A stretch of DNA of 64,000 nucleotides, taken from assembly GCA_002794785.1 (NCBI GenBank), contig NBBA01000016.1, positions 898,602-962,601 of the forward strand, read 5' to 3'. The translations under genes and the position numbers were made by a program. This stretch comes from Coniferiporia sulphurascens. Taxonomy: Eukaryota; Basidiomycota; Agaricomycetes; Hymenochaetales; Hymenochaetaceae. The notes under the pieces are model-generated. The model made no database searches and had not been told where the DNA came from. It saw only the letters and a program-made list of their open reading frames with translations. This document shows, one piece after another, positions 1 to 11,578 of this stretch (its first letter is position 1; each line of letters opens with the position of its first letter).

Positions 1-766
1 TATCTACCTAGTATTCGTTACCAGTCTGCCGCCGAGACCTACTTAATTATTGTACCTTTGTGCAACGCCCATCAATCGATTCATGCTGTGGTTGTCGGTC
101 CATCACATTTCGTGCGTGGAGATAGCCCTCTCCTGCGCGCGCGGAGTGTGCGTACCGTGCCGCCGGTGGCGTACGCGTCTACAAGCCGTTCGGACGCATA
201 GCAGCGTGTTACCTGAGCGTAGGCTGCTTAGCTGCGCCGCAGCCCCAGGGTTTCCACGCCGGCAAGACGCATTTGAATTCTGGTCTCTCCCTTTCTAAAT
301 ATTTTATATCGCGGTTAGACCGGTTATCCACCATACGCTGGTCCTTCCGCATTTATTCGCCTGGATAGACAGAACTTGAAAAGCAAAATAAAATAAAACA
401 AACTTACACCAAGTTACTTATTATTCAGAACCGGTTTCAACAAGAGGATACAATATCCCTCAACAACGCGCTTATAGTAAGTGTAGCCAGGGGGACATCA
501 CGATCACTCTCCCACATTAAAAACTCCGTACTATGGTACAAGGGAAGAAACGCACCAACCCCTGGTCTTCTTCCCTATTGATCGGAGTGATCAGATCGCG
601 GGTAATGATTCCGCAGTTCCACAACTTCTTACAGACGCGACGAGGTCGGCTGATGTTAGGGCTCGAGAAAAGTATAGGAGTACACGAACAGCAAGCACAT
701 ACAGCAGTTGAGAAACACACAAATCAGACTCACCGACTACACCTCAAATACCTCGACGATAATACA
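1..766. other. Intergenic sequence left of the DJ-1-like gene
   Basis: No gene is recognisable. The longest open frame (50-298) has no domain-like composition. Positions 367-400 are A-rich. The open frame of the next gene continues upstream to an ATG at 533, but that extension does not look like the family. Confidence 0.5.
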
Positions 767-1558
767 ATGACCAGCTCTGGCGCACACCCCGAGGTAACGA
801 GCGCGTCCGGACTCGGACCGCTCAAAGTCGGCGTGCTCCTGTGCGGCAACGTGCAGCTCCTCGACGCCGCTGCAGTCGACCTCTTCACAATGTTGACGCC
901 GTGGTACCTCCGCGCGTGCCAGCTTCCGGACTCCATCGTCGCGCTTGGTCGCGACGTCAAGTTCCACTACATCAAGGACGTCGAAACAGACTCTGCAGCC
1001 GACGGCGCTGGGCACGCGCTCTTGACCGCTGACATGCAGGTCCGCACCACGGTAAGCCTCACACACCCACTCCTCAAGCCAGTGTCTGACTGTGTTCTAT
1101 TGTAGGACACGCTCTCCAGTGTCGGCCCGCTCGACTGCCTTCTCATTCCAGGACCCGAGCCGACATACGTCCCCTCGGCGGCAACATCCGCCTTCCTGCG
1201 CGAGCGCGTTGCAGCGGGCTGCACATTGCTCGTCGTCTGTACAGGTTCTCTGCCCGTCACATACTCGGGCGTACTCGCAGGCCGGCGCGCAACGGCGCCA
1301 CTAGGCGTCCTGCCCATGTTGCGCGCACGCGCCCCGGACGTGGCGTGGACGGAGCGCCGCTGGGAAGTGGACACGAATGAAACGGGTTCAATCTGGACGA
1401 GCGGCGGGGTCACGAACGGAATAGACATGGTTGTCGCGTACCTCCGGGCGACGTTCCCATCCGCGGTTGCGGAGCTGGTGTGTTCACTTGCAGACGTAGG
1501 AGATAGACCGCAAGAGTACACGACTAAGCCAGACCTCGTCTTGGGCAGCCTCCCGTGA
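767..1558 (+). CDS. DJ-1/PfpI-family (class I glutamine amidotransferase-like) protein
   Basis: Two exons, 767-1051 and 1106-1558, encode 245 residues; the intron 1052-1105 is GTAAGC..TGTAG and keeps phase 0. The N-terminal strand (VGVLLCG, then LLDAAAVDLF) and the nucleophile-elbow motif VCTGS, followed by a GRRATAPL stretch, are typical of the DJ-1/PfpI fold. The VCTG cysteine is the expected catalytic residue. Family members include glyoxalase/protease-like enzymes, isocyanide hydratases and AraC-type regulators; no DNA-binding domain is present here, so a small cytosolic enzyme is likely, with unknown substrate. I chose the ATG at 767 because the family homology starts about 16 residues later. 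An in-frame ATG at 533 would add 78 residues without family character. Confidence 0.85.
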
Positions 1559-2047
1559 AGAATTTCTGCTTCTTGCTTTTGATAAATAGGGGTTATTCTA
1601 TTGCTTTAAGTCGGATGTAACCATTTTGACAGTACTAGGATGCAGGCACCGTTTCCGTCTTGTAAGTCAGAGAATAAACTATCTGAATCGAGTTAATTCA
1701 CGACACCAGGAGTGGCGTCATAAATCTTTTAGTAACATATACTTTGCCCTCAAGGGCAGACGACAAAGGAGGAGGAAATCCAAAATGAGCATATTGCAAA
1801 AGTGGGTCTAAAAGAGAGGATGCGCTAAAAATATGTGCATTGTCGAAAGGAAAGTAAAAGAAAATCAAAGCAATAAACAGAAGTGTATGAGGGAGGGGAA
1901 ACAGTTCCCTATACCGCATTGGAGACGTCTAATTTCGCCTCGTAAGAGTGGCCGCTGCTGGCATCAACCTCGCCTCCGGCCATCGGTTTGAGGGGATAGT
2001 CATACTGTGAGGTAAACCAGTTCAGTAAGCGGCACAGGGGGAGAGTT
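1559..2047. other. Convergent intergenic region
   Basis: Lies between the 3' ends of the DJ-1-like gene (+) and the first DUF6534 gene (-). It is A/G-rich on the + strand (about 1740-1900). I see no gene; it presumably holds both 3' UTRs. Confidence 0.5.
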
Positions 2048-3767
2048 TCAAGAAATGTTAGAAATCACTCTCACATCTCGTAGGCTCCCGTCGGCTGTAC
2101 GCTCCATGTCGGTGTCAACCCCGTTCTCGATCTCGGTGTCGACTTTGATAGCAAAAGGCTGAGATGGGATCGTTGAACAATGCATAAAACGAGACAAGAT
2201 ACCAAACGCACCCCTCTAGTGTTGCCTCTGGCGTTGTGCGCACTGGCCTCCGTGCCAAGCACTCGCCCGCCGAAGGATAAGGACGAGCCGACGGCAGTGC
2301 TTTCCGCAAACCCTTGGCGTGTCGCATTCCTGGCATTCAGTCTGGGGGAACGGCGGTTTGTGAAGCACTCAAAGTAAGGGGAATGACTGGCTTACGTTGC
2401 AAGCAGAGAGTTGGTGTACACTGGAGGCGTAATGAGTGATCGCATAAAAGTAATAAAACGAAAGAATACTCACTTCTGCTAATGCAAATGTAGAATGTGA
2501 TGTAAATGTACTCGTCGGGATAGAGAGAGACCTTATCAAATGCATGTTAGTTAGGTCATGCCTATCTCACAAAAATAAACTCACGAAAATGACCGCAAGG
2601 ATCGCACAAAAACTCGTAAGAAGACCCGTGTTTACCGTGAAAATGATAAGGCGGTTGATGATCGATTCGGACCTGCGCACGCCCGTACGCGACCGGTTAA
2701 GCAGCACAATGAGCACGGCGGCTATGACGACATCCGCCACTGCCGCCAGCGCGTTCGTCATTTTCGACAGCCACGCGATCGTCACGACCTCGGCGAACGA
2801 CTTCATCTGCACACTGTGTCGGGGTAAGAATTTATAGCGCGGAAGTGATATACCGGACGCACCCTCTACTAAAGAACGATACCGCCGCGGCAAACTCAGC
2901 TAGTACGAATAGAATCAAAATTGATGCCAGGATTGTGTTCTTCGAGCTCACTGCAAGTGCTGTGAGGAGACTGGGGAAAGCAAACCAAAAACGACGGACG
3001 ACGCACGCATCCAGACACGATACACGAGGAAGCCCTGCACCAGGAGACAAACGAGGGCCTAGGGAAATAATTGACGCTGAGATGCCAGAACACCAGCTGC
3101 AAGCTATGTGCCTACACTCATTAAAACCATGACCTGAATGACAGATTATAAGTTAGGAAAGAGCCAGCGGGCCTGTAGAACTACTCACTTCCAGAGTCGG
3201 TACGATTACGAACAAGTACGCCGGGTTCCCATATTGAGAGACAAGATAAACGTAGCATGCGTGCGTAACGAGTCCCTGGTGCACAGTATCAAGCACCCAG
3301 ACAAGCGCAACCTGCAGCCAATCGCAGATAAGCGATTCCGCGCGAGGAACCAGCTAGGAGCGGAAAGACATACATGAGTTTTGAGGGTCCATTTGTCCTT
3401 CGGGTAGCCCTGAGCGAGCGAGAAGGGTTAACATCAGCCAAAGTAAGGGAATAGCGGCGCACGAACGCTGTAATAGTAATATAGCTGAACTGTCCCCACA
3501 CCCCACAAGCTGAATAAACGCGCTATTAGTTTTTGCAGACGCATGGATAAATTCCCCGTCACGTACGCCATAGCAAACCTAAAGGCAAAGAAACATCAGG
3601 TACCTGTGAATAGCCAGGAGTGTACAAAAGGGAAACATACACGACACCGAGGTACAGCGCGCCCATCTGAAAATTTACATCCGAAGCTAAGATTAACATG
3701 CACATTGCAGATCATCGGCCGAACGTACGGTGTTGTCTAGTGCAGGTAATCCCGTCGAAGTGCTCAT
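2048..3767 (-). CDS. DUF6534 multi-pass membrane protein (about 14 exons)
   Basis: Read on the minus strand from ATG 3767-3765 (MSTSTGLPALDNT) with many short introns. The order of motifs follows the DUF6534 family: TMGALYLGV, VQLYYYY, GYPKDKW, VWVLDTVHQGLVTH, QYGNP, VCLLVQGFLVYRVWML, SSKNTILASILILF, MKSFAEVVTIAWLSKM, ALAAVADVVIAAVL, then the family hallmark RSRTGVRRSESIINRLI, TVNTGLLTS, YPDEYIYITFY and MYTNSLLATLNARN, ending in a polar tail at a TGA (2050-2048). About seven hydrophobic helices are expected. Function of the family is unknown; it is large and variable in Agaricomycetes. No frame break was found once introns are placed, so the gene looks intact. The duplicated segment described separately abuts its 5' end. 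Confidence 0.8.
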
Positions 3768-3779
3768 GTCTGCCTCGTT

Positions 3780-5205
3780 GCACGATGCACGTTACGATTG
3801 GACGCGAGTGGTAGGTGTGAGGGACAGGAGCGAGAAGAGGGAAACAAGCAGACGAAGAGAAGCCCGCAGCCCCGACGCCCCTTTTTACTTCGTCCTCGCA
3901 CCCTGTGTTTAAAGCCGTTTGAGCGCGCGAGCTCGCCACCAATTCATTCGCAGCAAGCGAGTACTGCTTGGTAAGTATTTTGAAGAAGCCAACAGAAGCA
4001 GCAGTTAATGAAGTCACTTTTCGAAAATGAACCTTCCATTCCGGTAACAATATCTATAGTTTTGCACGGTCGTGCTCTTGTCTTTCCGCACTCGCAGGTC
4101 ACCTTGACCATGGAAGGTAATATCTTAGGAAACGCGGGAGAAGTCAGTAAATGAGTGTGTGGAAAATAAATTAAGGAGGCAAGCCCTTACGGGACCACTT
4201 GTGCTTCTCGTTCTTTTCCTTTTCTCGAAATCACGAGTAGTGATGACCCTTCCGGATTCTGTTACATGTCGTAATCCGTTGGAAATGCGCTGCCACAATT
4301 TCATCCGCTGGGCAAATACTTGGCTGCAAAACAAGTCCTTACTGGGGCGTTGATGCTGCCCCAGACCAGTTCAAAGACAAGGATGAAAGGCACTAACTGA
4401 AAACTACAGATACGGGTCGGGCGTTAAGGGGCTCTGCTTGGGACATTCCGTATGGCAACAAGCAAATATACTTACGGCGTACGTATCCCGGTCTAAGAAG
4501 CGTTGTTTCTTTTCTGCTTGAAGATCTCAGGCTCAAGCGAAAATATCTTCTCGGCTTCTTGGTTACCGTGGACGCCAAATTCTTAAATCGCAGGCACTGT
4601 CCACCCCCATGTCGATCAAGTACAAGCCTACGGACACTGTAAGGTAGGCATTGGCGTAGAGTGCAATATTCTCAGCGAGTTTTGTTGGCTTGCGCTGGAG
4701 AGGTGAGGCCCGCGGGCGGAAAGACGGCGTTCATGTATTACGTACGCATTATGCTTATGTACAAGATCTGTCCAAGGTACTATCACAGATCCATGTGCAC
4801 TCTTGCTCCGCTCTTTTATCTTTATTTCTTCTCTTTCTTTTCACTTTTCAGATCTTTGCGGATACACACGTTTGCCCGACTATTCGTTTGCCGACTCTCG
4901 GACCCGGAAGCGCCCGCCCCAGCTTCAGGCGGACCGCCTAGACTAATGGTCACGGTTTACTACTAACTAGCTTTTACTTTCTTTTTCAACCCCGCGCCGT
5001 TGTGGCCAGTAGCAGTACAGACACCGGCGCCGGTCGGGGTGCCAGTGTGCACATGCTTCAACTCATGGGTAAAAAAATTCGGGTGTGTACGGATCTCTGA
5101 AATCTCTATTATGTTCTCGGCTCATGTGGCAAGTTGAAGCTGCCGACGCCTGTGGATCGTTTACGGACGCGATATTTCATACATTCAAAGATGATTGTAT
5201 GATGA
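3780..5205 (+). repeat. Left copy of an inverted, diverged segmental duplication
   Basis: Matches the reverse complement of about 62,862-64,000 over most of its length. Examples are the segment at 3928-3955 (GAGCGCGCGAG then CCACCAATTCATTCGCAG), the exact block 4730-4750 (same as 63,320-63,340 on the other strand) and the tail around 5,080-5,190. This copy seems to carry extra sequence at about 4,220-4,500. It starts right upstream of the DUF6534 gene start at 3767. It shows intron-like signals (TACTAAC followed by a pyrimidine tract and CAG, near 4,958-5,010), so it may hold a spliced transcript divergent from that gene. I recognise no protein. Confidence 0.75.
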
Positions 5206-7139
5206 TGGCTTGACGCGTATCACAGCCCCAATAAGATATGCAAAAGCAAGGCGAATATATGTACGTTACCAATATGAACAAATAATCAGAGATGCAATAT
5301 CTCGTAACTTACAAACCATTAGACCATCAAACAACCCGAGAATTTCGGACGTGAATTTTTCCATACGTGGAGAGCAACTCCATATAGCCCGGTACAATGG
5401 AACGTTCCGCATCGCGTAAACTTTTACGTTAAGGTATATACGTATACCCCTCGGTGTGTAAATCTCCAACCTCCTGATCTCGTTGTAATTATCTTTTATC
5501 CGGCTTCCTCTGAAAGAAGAAAGAGAGGGTCGCCGCTGTAAGAAATTCGATAATACCACGGATCTACTACTAGTTGGCACACAAAAAAACCAGTAATTTC
5601 CCTCGCGGCAGTACTGCGTATTTTTAGTTCGGTTCGCTCATCGCTCATTATAAATAGTTTATACAGGAACTATCTAAGGCACTCGACAGGGCTGTCGCAA
5701 ATGTCCATTTATTTATGCTGATATCCTGTGAAGCTGTATCTCATCTGGGTTTGGCTCGCGGCCCAGTTGCTTCGTTGATTAAGAGCTGCCAAAGGACTGC
5801 GATCCGTGCCGAGAAATATCCGAAGTCCTTGTCAGACTTTTTCGATGGGGTTACGGGAAAGGGAGTTGGCCGTCTCCAGGTCCCGACGCCAGCAAAGGCC
5901 AAGGAAGGAGACCGCAGACGCGAGAAAATTTCTAAGTTTCAGAGCACGGATCATTTCGAAGCCCTTTTTTATTTAAAAAAAACACAGTGCTCATCAGGTA
6001 ACCGGAGCCGCTAAAACCTTGGGCCAGGATTAAATATAGGGACGTCAGTTCCGCGCGATGGTGAAATTACACAGAACCCCATACAGCGACGGAGCAAACC
6101 TAATCAATTACCGGGGGAAGTTACTTTCGCATTCCCGGCAAGAAGTGAGCCTTTCAGCGCGCTCCGAAGAATACCGAAGGGGTGTGCTTCAGGTGCCGGA
6201 AGAGCATTTAGCTGCAAAGAAGTCCCTGTCAAGGTAGCGAACCATTTGTTGGAAGCCGGGAACGAGTTTCGGTTTACCGGTGATGCTCTGGCGATGGGTA
6301 GCCCAGTGGGAGACCCGGCGTTTTTCTCCCCTCTTGCTTTCAATTTTAAAGCTTTCACGATTTCCACCTACTGCGTTATAGACTTACCTGCACCGCAATT
6401 TCTTGGTGAGGTCGCAAGCATTACAGTACTGTGCAAGGTCAAGTCACGGAATGAATTGAAGCCAAGGACTTGTCAGCGGTGCGAGACTTATATCAGCTCT
6501 TATAAAACGTCTTGCGCGGGACTCCCATCTCGGACGGAGACTGAACTGGGTCACAGCTTGCTCGGAAAATACCAGATACTGCAAGGTTTTCGTTTGCCAA
6601 GGAGTTCTGATCGCGTCAGACCCTAGAATTTTAGGTGTGAAAGGTTTGCTTCACATTCGACTGTGCTATCACTGGCAGGTGCCATCACATCAATTAGCAT
6701 GCAGACGTCCATTTGTTGATTATCGACTTTGTGTGAAGTTGATTAGCATCGGCGGCGAGTCAACCTGACTCTATCATTTCGTCGACAGGTGGTTACTGTG
6801 ATTAATGCGAAGAGGCTATGTCCAGGTTGATTGGAATATCACAATGTGCCGGCGGCGAATCCCATGTGGCGATGTAAGGAGGATGGACGGGAAAGGATTA
6901 CGTAATATACACAGAAACTCACCCCGTCACACCTGTACGCTCCTTAGCTTTAGACCACCTGTATCTCGCGTTGCGAATACACTGAGTTCAAAGTAGCTCA
7001 CTGGTGTGTCTAAGGTTCACCCCTACAGGCGACTCGTATACGTGAAAGGATTCAGGCAACATACTACGGGTATCTATCCATCAAGCGCCTTCTCTCGCCG
7101 CTCATTTGGTCGCTGCTTGTTCTGCTACGAGTATCTCCC
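5206..7139. other. Gene-poor region
   Basis: Open frames at 5715-6014 and 6246-6626 have no recognisable domain and no convincing splice structure. The sequence could contain decayed repeat material, but I found no terminal repeats. Confidence 0.4.
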
Positions 7140-8042
7140 ATGGTCGTTTCTCTGCCCCATGAAATCGCTTTCCCCATCGTTCAGGAGGCGGCGCGGACAC
7201 CAGGTCAAGATGCGACACGTTTCCTCTATGTCTCCAAATTGATTAAGTCGTGGGTTGAGCCTATTCTTTACTCGACAGTTTTCCTATATACGCCGGACCA
7301 CGTCTCGTCGTTCGCTAGGACGATGACTTCGGAATCTTCTTCTGCGTCCAGGCTCGCCCAGTTTGTCATCCATGTCGTTGTCTTCAGCCGCTTAACTCGG
7401 GATCATGAAGGAATGCTAGGGGTGATATTAGAAAAGTGCTCAAAGCTGACATATCTGGCGGTGCATACCCCGGATATGCCATGGCTATGGAATCGCAGCA
7501 CCGATGTCTATCTGCAGCTCACAAGGCTGACTCTCTTCAGCCCATACTCTATACACGCCGTGAACTCGACTGTGTCGTACTACGCCAAACTTCTGTACAT
7601 CAGACACCTTCACCTCGTAAACCCCAGCAGGCAGATCCTAAGCTTCCTCTCCTCAAAGCCGGGAAGGAAGGAGCAAGTACTCTTATTGGAGCAACTAGTC
7701 ATCGAGGTTGCGTGGGATCGGACTGTATTCGAATATATCGGGGAAGATGCCGTAGTGGAGTTCAGTACAGTCCGGGACTTCCTCCAGGAGGTTGTCCGGG
7801 AAGAGACCCGGCTTCCACCCATGTGCAGTATCATGGTCAAAGTCAGAGCTCCGGCAGACCTCCCTGACTCCTTCGAGGCCCTAGTTTCAAGCTGGAGAAA
7901 CAATTTTCGGGTGGGTGTCGTTGACAGAATTGTCGCCCCCGAACCCCATGTTGGCAAAACGATGGACGTCGTTTCTTTTTTCTCGCCAGTCCGAGGAGCA
8001 GTCGAAGAAGTTATAGAGTTGTGGGAACGAGGACCATTATAG
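7140..8042 (+). CDS. Intronless hypothetical protein, F-box/LRR-like of Agaricomycete type
   Basis: A single open frame of 300 residues from a good-context ATG (ccATGG) to TAG 8040-8042. The N-terminus (LPHEIAFPIVQEA, then RFLYVSKLIKSWVEPILYSTVFLY) resembles the short F-box-like start of many mushroom proteins, where a degenerate F-box is followed by WVEPILYxTV. A leucine-rich middle (LTYLAVHTPDMPWLW, LTRLTLFSP, IRHLHLVNP) looks like irregular LRR strands. If so it could be a substrate adaptor for an SCF ubiquitin ligase, but the Skp1-binding part is weak. No introns, unlike all its neighbours. Confidence 0.65.
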   Translation: MVVSLPHEIAFPIVQEAARTPGQDATRFLYVSKLIKSWVEPILYSTVFLYTPDHVSSFARTMTSESSSASRLAQFVIHVVVFSRLTRDHEGMLGVILEKCSKLTYLAVHTPDMPWLWNRSTDVYLQLTRLTLFSPYSIHAVNSTVSYYAKLLYIRHLHLVNPSRQILSFLSSKPGRKEQVLLLEQLVIEVAWDRTVFEYIGEDAVVEFSTVRDFLQEVVREETRLPPMCSIMVKVRAPADLPDSFEALVSSWRNNFRVGVVDRIVAPEPHVGKTMDVVSFFSPVRGAVEEVIELWERGPL

Positions 8043-8761
8043 GTTAGGCGCACTTTCTTCCTCTCTTCCCCTCCGACGCGACTTTGCTAACTTTGTTTCC
8101 CACTTGAGACTACAAATTAGGATGATTGGAGGGACTTCTTCGCATCCGTGCCGAACGTTGTCTCATACCACATAGTGCATACTGTCTTTGATGGATTTTT
8201 ACGTGTATTTTTGTTGGTACTTATCTCCTTTACCGACTTATACTTATAAGAGATTGTAGTATTTATGTATCCGTAGTCATTACGGTCTAATTACGGCGGG
8301 ATCAGACGATGGATATAAACAAGATTTGCCATCTCCGTCATGTACCTCTTTTTGCTCAGAGTCAATGCTTCCCCGATCATATCACGCTATATACGATTCC
8401 CTGTACTAGCTTTTCTTTTGGCATTTGCAGTTGTGATATGAAGGTTTTCCCCTTGGAAGATTTCGGTGTATAATGGAATGCTCCCAACTCTACGTTGGTG
8501 TGGTCTTAAATCCGCCTTGAAAGCACTAGCATAATAGAGATGTAGCGCAAAGTTGCGTTACAGGGTAGCATGTTCGGCGTAGTCTGAGCAGAAACGAACT
8601 CTAATGTTTGTCTGATTGACCCTTAGCTAGCAATCCGGTCCTGCCTTATCCACGAGCAAATAAACCTTCATACCGATTAAATAAGCACCCGTCTTTGTAA
8701 TTCTAAATTTAAATACTGGAAGGCCCGGCCTAATGTAGGACTTTACATGCTTTGTATACTA
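8043..8761. other. Convergent intergenic region
   Basis: A/T-rich, about 700 bp, between the 3' ends of the F-box-like gene and the second DUF6534 gene. No open frame or RNA gene seen. Confidence 0.5.
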
Positions 8762-10313
8762 CTAAACCATTTTCTCTTCAATGCTAGCTTCGCCATCATG
8801 ACATCCATTGTGGTGCGAGTTGAGGGAAGAACCCCGAGCTCTAGGAACTACCGTGGGATCTGTGTGCTCCCGAAAAACGCATTCAGCCGTGTTTGTGGCG
8901 TGCGGGAGTGAAGTGTTTCCGTCGTTTGTAACAGGTCGGGCGAACCGCATGACCGCATGATCCTCGCTCTCTGCGCTACCGGTGATGCTGGCGTGGGGCT
9001 TCTGGCGAGAGTTCAATCTGAGGAGTTAGCAAACATTTCAGTACCGGACATGTGAAGAGAAAATGAGGATGCTGACAGGGCGAGAGCCGAGTTGAGGTAC
9101 ACTAATGACAGGAAGAATATGAGTCGTACATCTTGCCAATAAATCTGTTCGAAATCTTACGCTTTGGTATAACGAGGTTGAAAGTCCAGTAAATCAAGGA
9201 TCCGGGACATGCGACAATAAACGTAATCAGGGCAATGACAGCCAAAGCACCTGTAGCTAAGCTCGTCGTAACGATATATAATATCAGACGGGTTATAAGA
9301 GCATCCGTCCGTTTGATTCCGGAACGGAGCAAACGTAGGAGAATGGTTAAGATAGAGGCGATGGAGACATCCACGAATGCACTGATGGAGTTCATTACAA
9401 GCTCGCTGGTGCCTACGGTTGCTATTTGCGCACCTCCGGGATTATCATAAGTTTGTTTATAATAGACAGCAGTAGCCACGAACTGGCCCGTGACGAGGAC
9501 CACGAGAGTGCCGGTTAAGACATAGTTTCTCTTGCTCACTTAGTGGATCTCATCAGCATGTTATTTTAGTACGCAACGGAAGGCTTACAGTGCCAGATGC
9601 GTTTTATGAACAGGGATTGTGCGAGAACACTGACAAAGGCTGCGTAGATGGTCGTATCAAGCAGAGTCCTAAGGAAAGTAAGGAATTATTGCAGATTGAT
9701 GACGTTTAGAGTCAATCACCTACCTCTCAAAAACCTTAAGGTTATCAATGAGACGAAAATTCGTCACGAAGTAAGAATATAAGGACGTCAAGAGGAACGC
9801 TTGGTGCACAGTGTCAAATGCATATAAAAGGAATACGTGTAGCTTCAGCCACCATCTGTCGGTATCTGAAAAGTCCTGTAACGGCAGTGTTAATCCGGGT
9901 AAGCGATAACCAAGGTTCTGATGATGCCTAAAGACAAACGTCGTAGTAGGAGTAGAGCTGAACGCTTCCGGCGCCCCAAAAACTGAATTACCCGAGTCTG
10001 GTTTAGAGTTTTGCAATAGATAACGAAACAAAGGATCACTTGCGCTGTGGAAAGTCTGGAAACCGGGAGGAGGAGGAGGAGGAGGAGGAGGAGAAGGAGG
10101 AAGAGGAGGAGAAGGAGGAAGTTAGTCTTTTTCAGAAGACAGTTTGGCGTGGCGGATCTGGCTAGCACTCACATTCCCCCTAGAAGGAGGCACCCAAGCT
10201 AAAAAAACCATACACAAGTGGACATGTTCAGCCCATCATAGAAGGAAAAGACTCAGAGAGAGAAATAGACGTACACTACCGTCCAACGAAGAGAATCCAA
10301 TGATAGAGCTCAT
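8762..10313 (-). CDS. DUF6534 multi-pass membrane protein, second copy
   Basis: Starts at ATG 10313-10311 (MSSIIGFSSLDGS, then LGCLLLGG). Recognisable exons on the minus strand encode LYSYYD and DTDRWWLKLHVFLLYAFDT with VHQAFLL, then TLLDTTIYAAFVSVLAQSLF, IKRIWHLSKRNYVLTGTL, the hallmark LLRSGIKRTDALITRLILY, and after an intron YLNSALAL and LNSRQKPHASITG. The last exon runs to TAG 8764-8762. Order and motifs match the DUF6534 family and the gene at 2.0-3.8 kb. The exon layout between the first 25 residues and LYSYYD is uncertain because it crosses a long CCT-rich tract. Function unknown; likely seven helices. Confidence 0.7.
10066..10120 (+). repeat. GGA trinucleotide microsatellite
   Basis: An almost pure GGA/GAA purine tract of about 55 bp. 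On the minus strand it is a CCT-rich tract inside an early intron of the DUF6534 gene, where it could serve as a long polypyrimidine tract. Confidence 0.9.
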
Positions 10314-11578
10314 GGTGATATAAGTAGGCACAGAGAAATTGAGTACTCCTACAGTCACTGTCGATGTACTATGCAACCTTTCCGGAAGGCTATTGACCAC
10401 GGGAGGAGCGTTCAGTCAGAGTGGAAAGAGGCATACAGGAACGAATGGATTATAAGCGCAGGAGAAACGCAGAAATGCAAGAATAGACGACCATTTTATT
10501 GAAGCGGGTTGTCTTGATGAAGGGTGACGGAGGGGCCAATCGCGATAAGCGGGTTGATAGTGCGCTGTGGCGAAACATGTTCAGCCTCTTTTAAATTCAT
10601 TGATGAATGTTGAAAGAGCGAGACCTTAGGTCGTACTACTTTGGATACAATGTGTATCGCCATGCCGGGATACATGCTGTCTAAAGCTAGGCAGTTGAAT
10701 CATAGCCTACAAGCTTTGTCTGCTTTATGTAATGTTTTCCCACGTTTATCATTTATTTTGTGTTGGTCCGTATGTTTGTGGAATTTTTGTAATGCCTCAG
10801 TCTCCTCTTACGACACTTCTACCACCACTGCAAAGGTCATGTCCCAAGGGCCACGACTCATTTGAGCGCTGTTTTGCGCTGGTTTTGACACTGCAAAATG
10901 TTCAAATTCGACCACAACCCTTTACACAGTCCATGCTCTTCAAAGATCGGGGTTGGCAATCACCGAACAAAATTTCACATAGTACCTTCATCAATACTTC
11001 TAAGGAATCAAGTCCTCGTCATACCGGTAGCGTGGAAAAAAACCTAGGCTTGGCCGCTCGCAGCGGGCTGTGGTGTTTTGCTGTCCAACGTGTTCAGTGA
11101 TGAACAAAATATGGAGTTCCTCTCACACGGCCTTCCTATTACAATACAAGGACTCGGAAAGCACATTAATGTATAGTTATGCAGCTTCACCATGGTTGAA
11201 AGTACAAGTCGCCTGCGCTATGGGCAATCGAGTCGCAGCTTCAAAGATCGGCGTGACACGTCAAAGGCAGCGGCCGCTGGCGAGGTCTGACTCAGACCTT
11301 TCCTTGGTGCAACGACAAATTGCTGTGTATCTCCGCAAATAGTGTCCCCAGTACAATATTACCAATGATGCGATTTCTCTGGGCGCGGCCCACAGCATCT
11401 CATTCATCAGCACGGATTTAAACTACGGACAACTCTTGGAGCTACTATAATATGTCTCTCTCCGTACTGTACGTTACTTCGGCTATCCGGCGTTAAGCTG
11501 GCGCTACAGTCTATAAAGTGCATTGAATCTCATCCGTATCGTACCTGCTTTCAGATCAACATCCGATTCTCAACCACT
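10314..11578. other. Divergent intergenic region
   Basis: Separates the 5' ends of a DUF6534 gene (-) and a membrane-protein gene (+), so it must contain both promoters. Open frames (10641-10865, 10732-11100, 11070-11342) show no family resemblance or splicing logic, and I do not call them genes. Confidence 0.45.

Noticed and set aside
533..766. In-frame N-terminal extension of the DJ-1-like protein from ATG 533
   Set aside because: The added 78 residues have no signal or family character; the conserved fold starts shortly after the ATG at 767.
4661..4966. Open frame in the left duplicated segment as a protein gene
   Set aside because: The right copy keeps only parts of it, with frame-changing gaps and splice-like signals inside, so a simple single-exon gene is unlikely.
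6246..6626. 126-codon open frame (+)
   Set aside because: No motif, no splice context, and the opposite strand is open over part of it too; likely chance.
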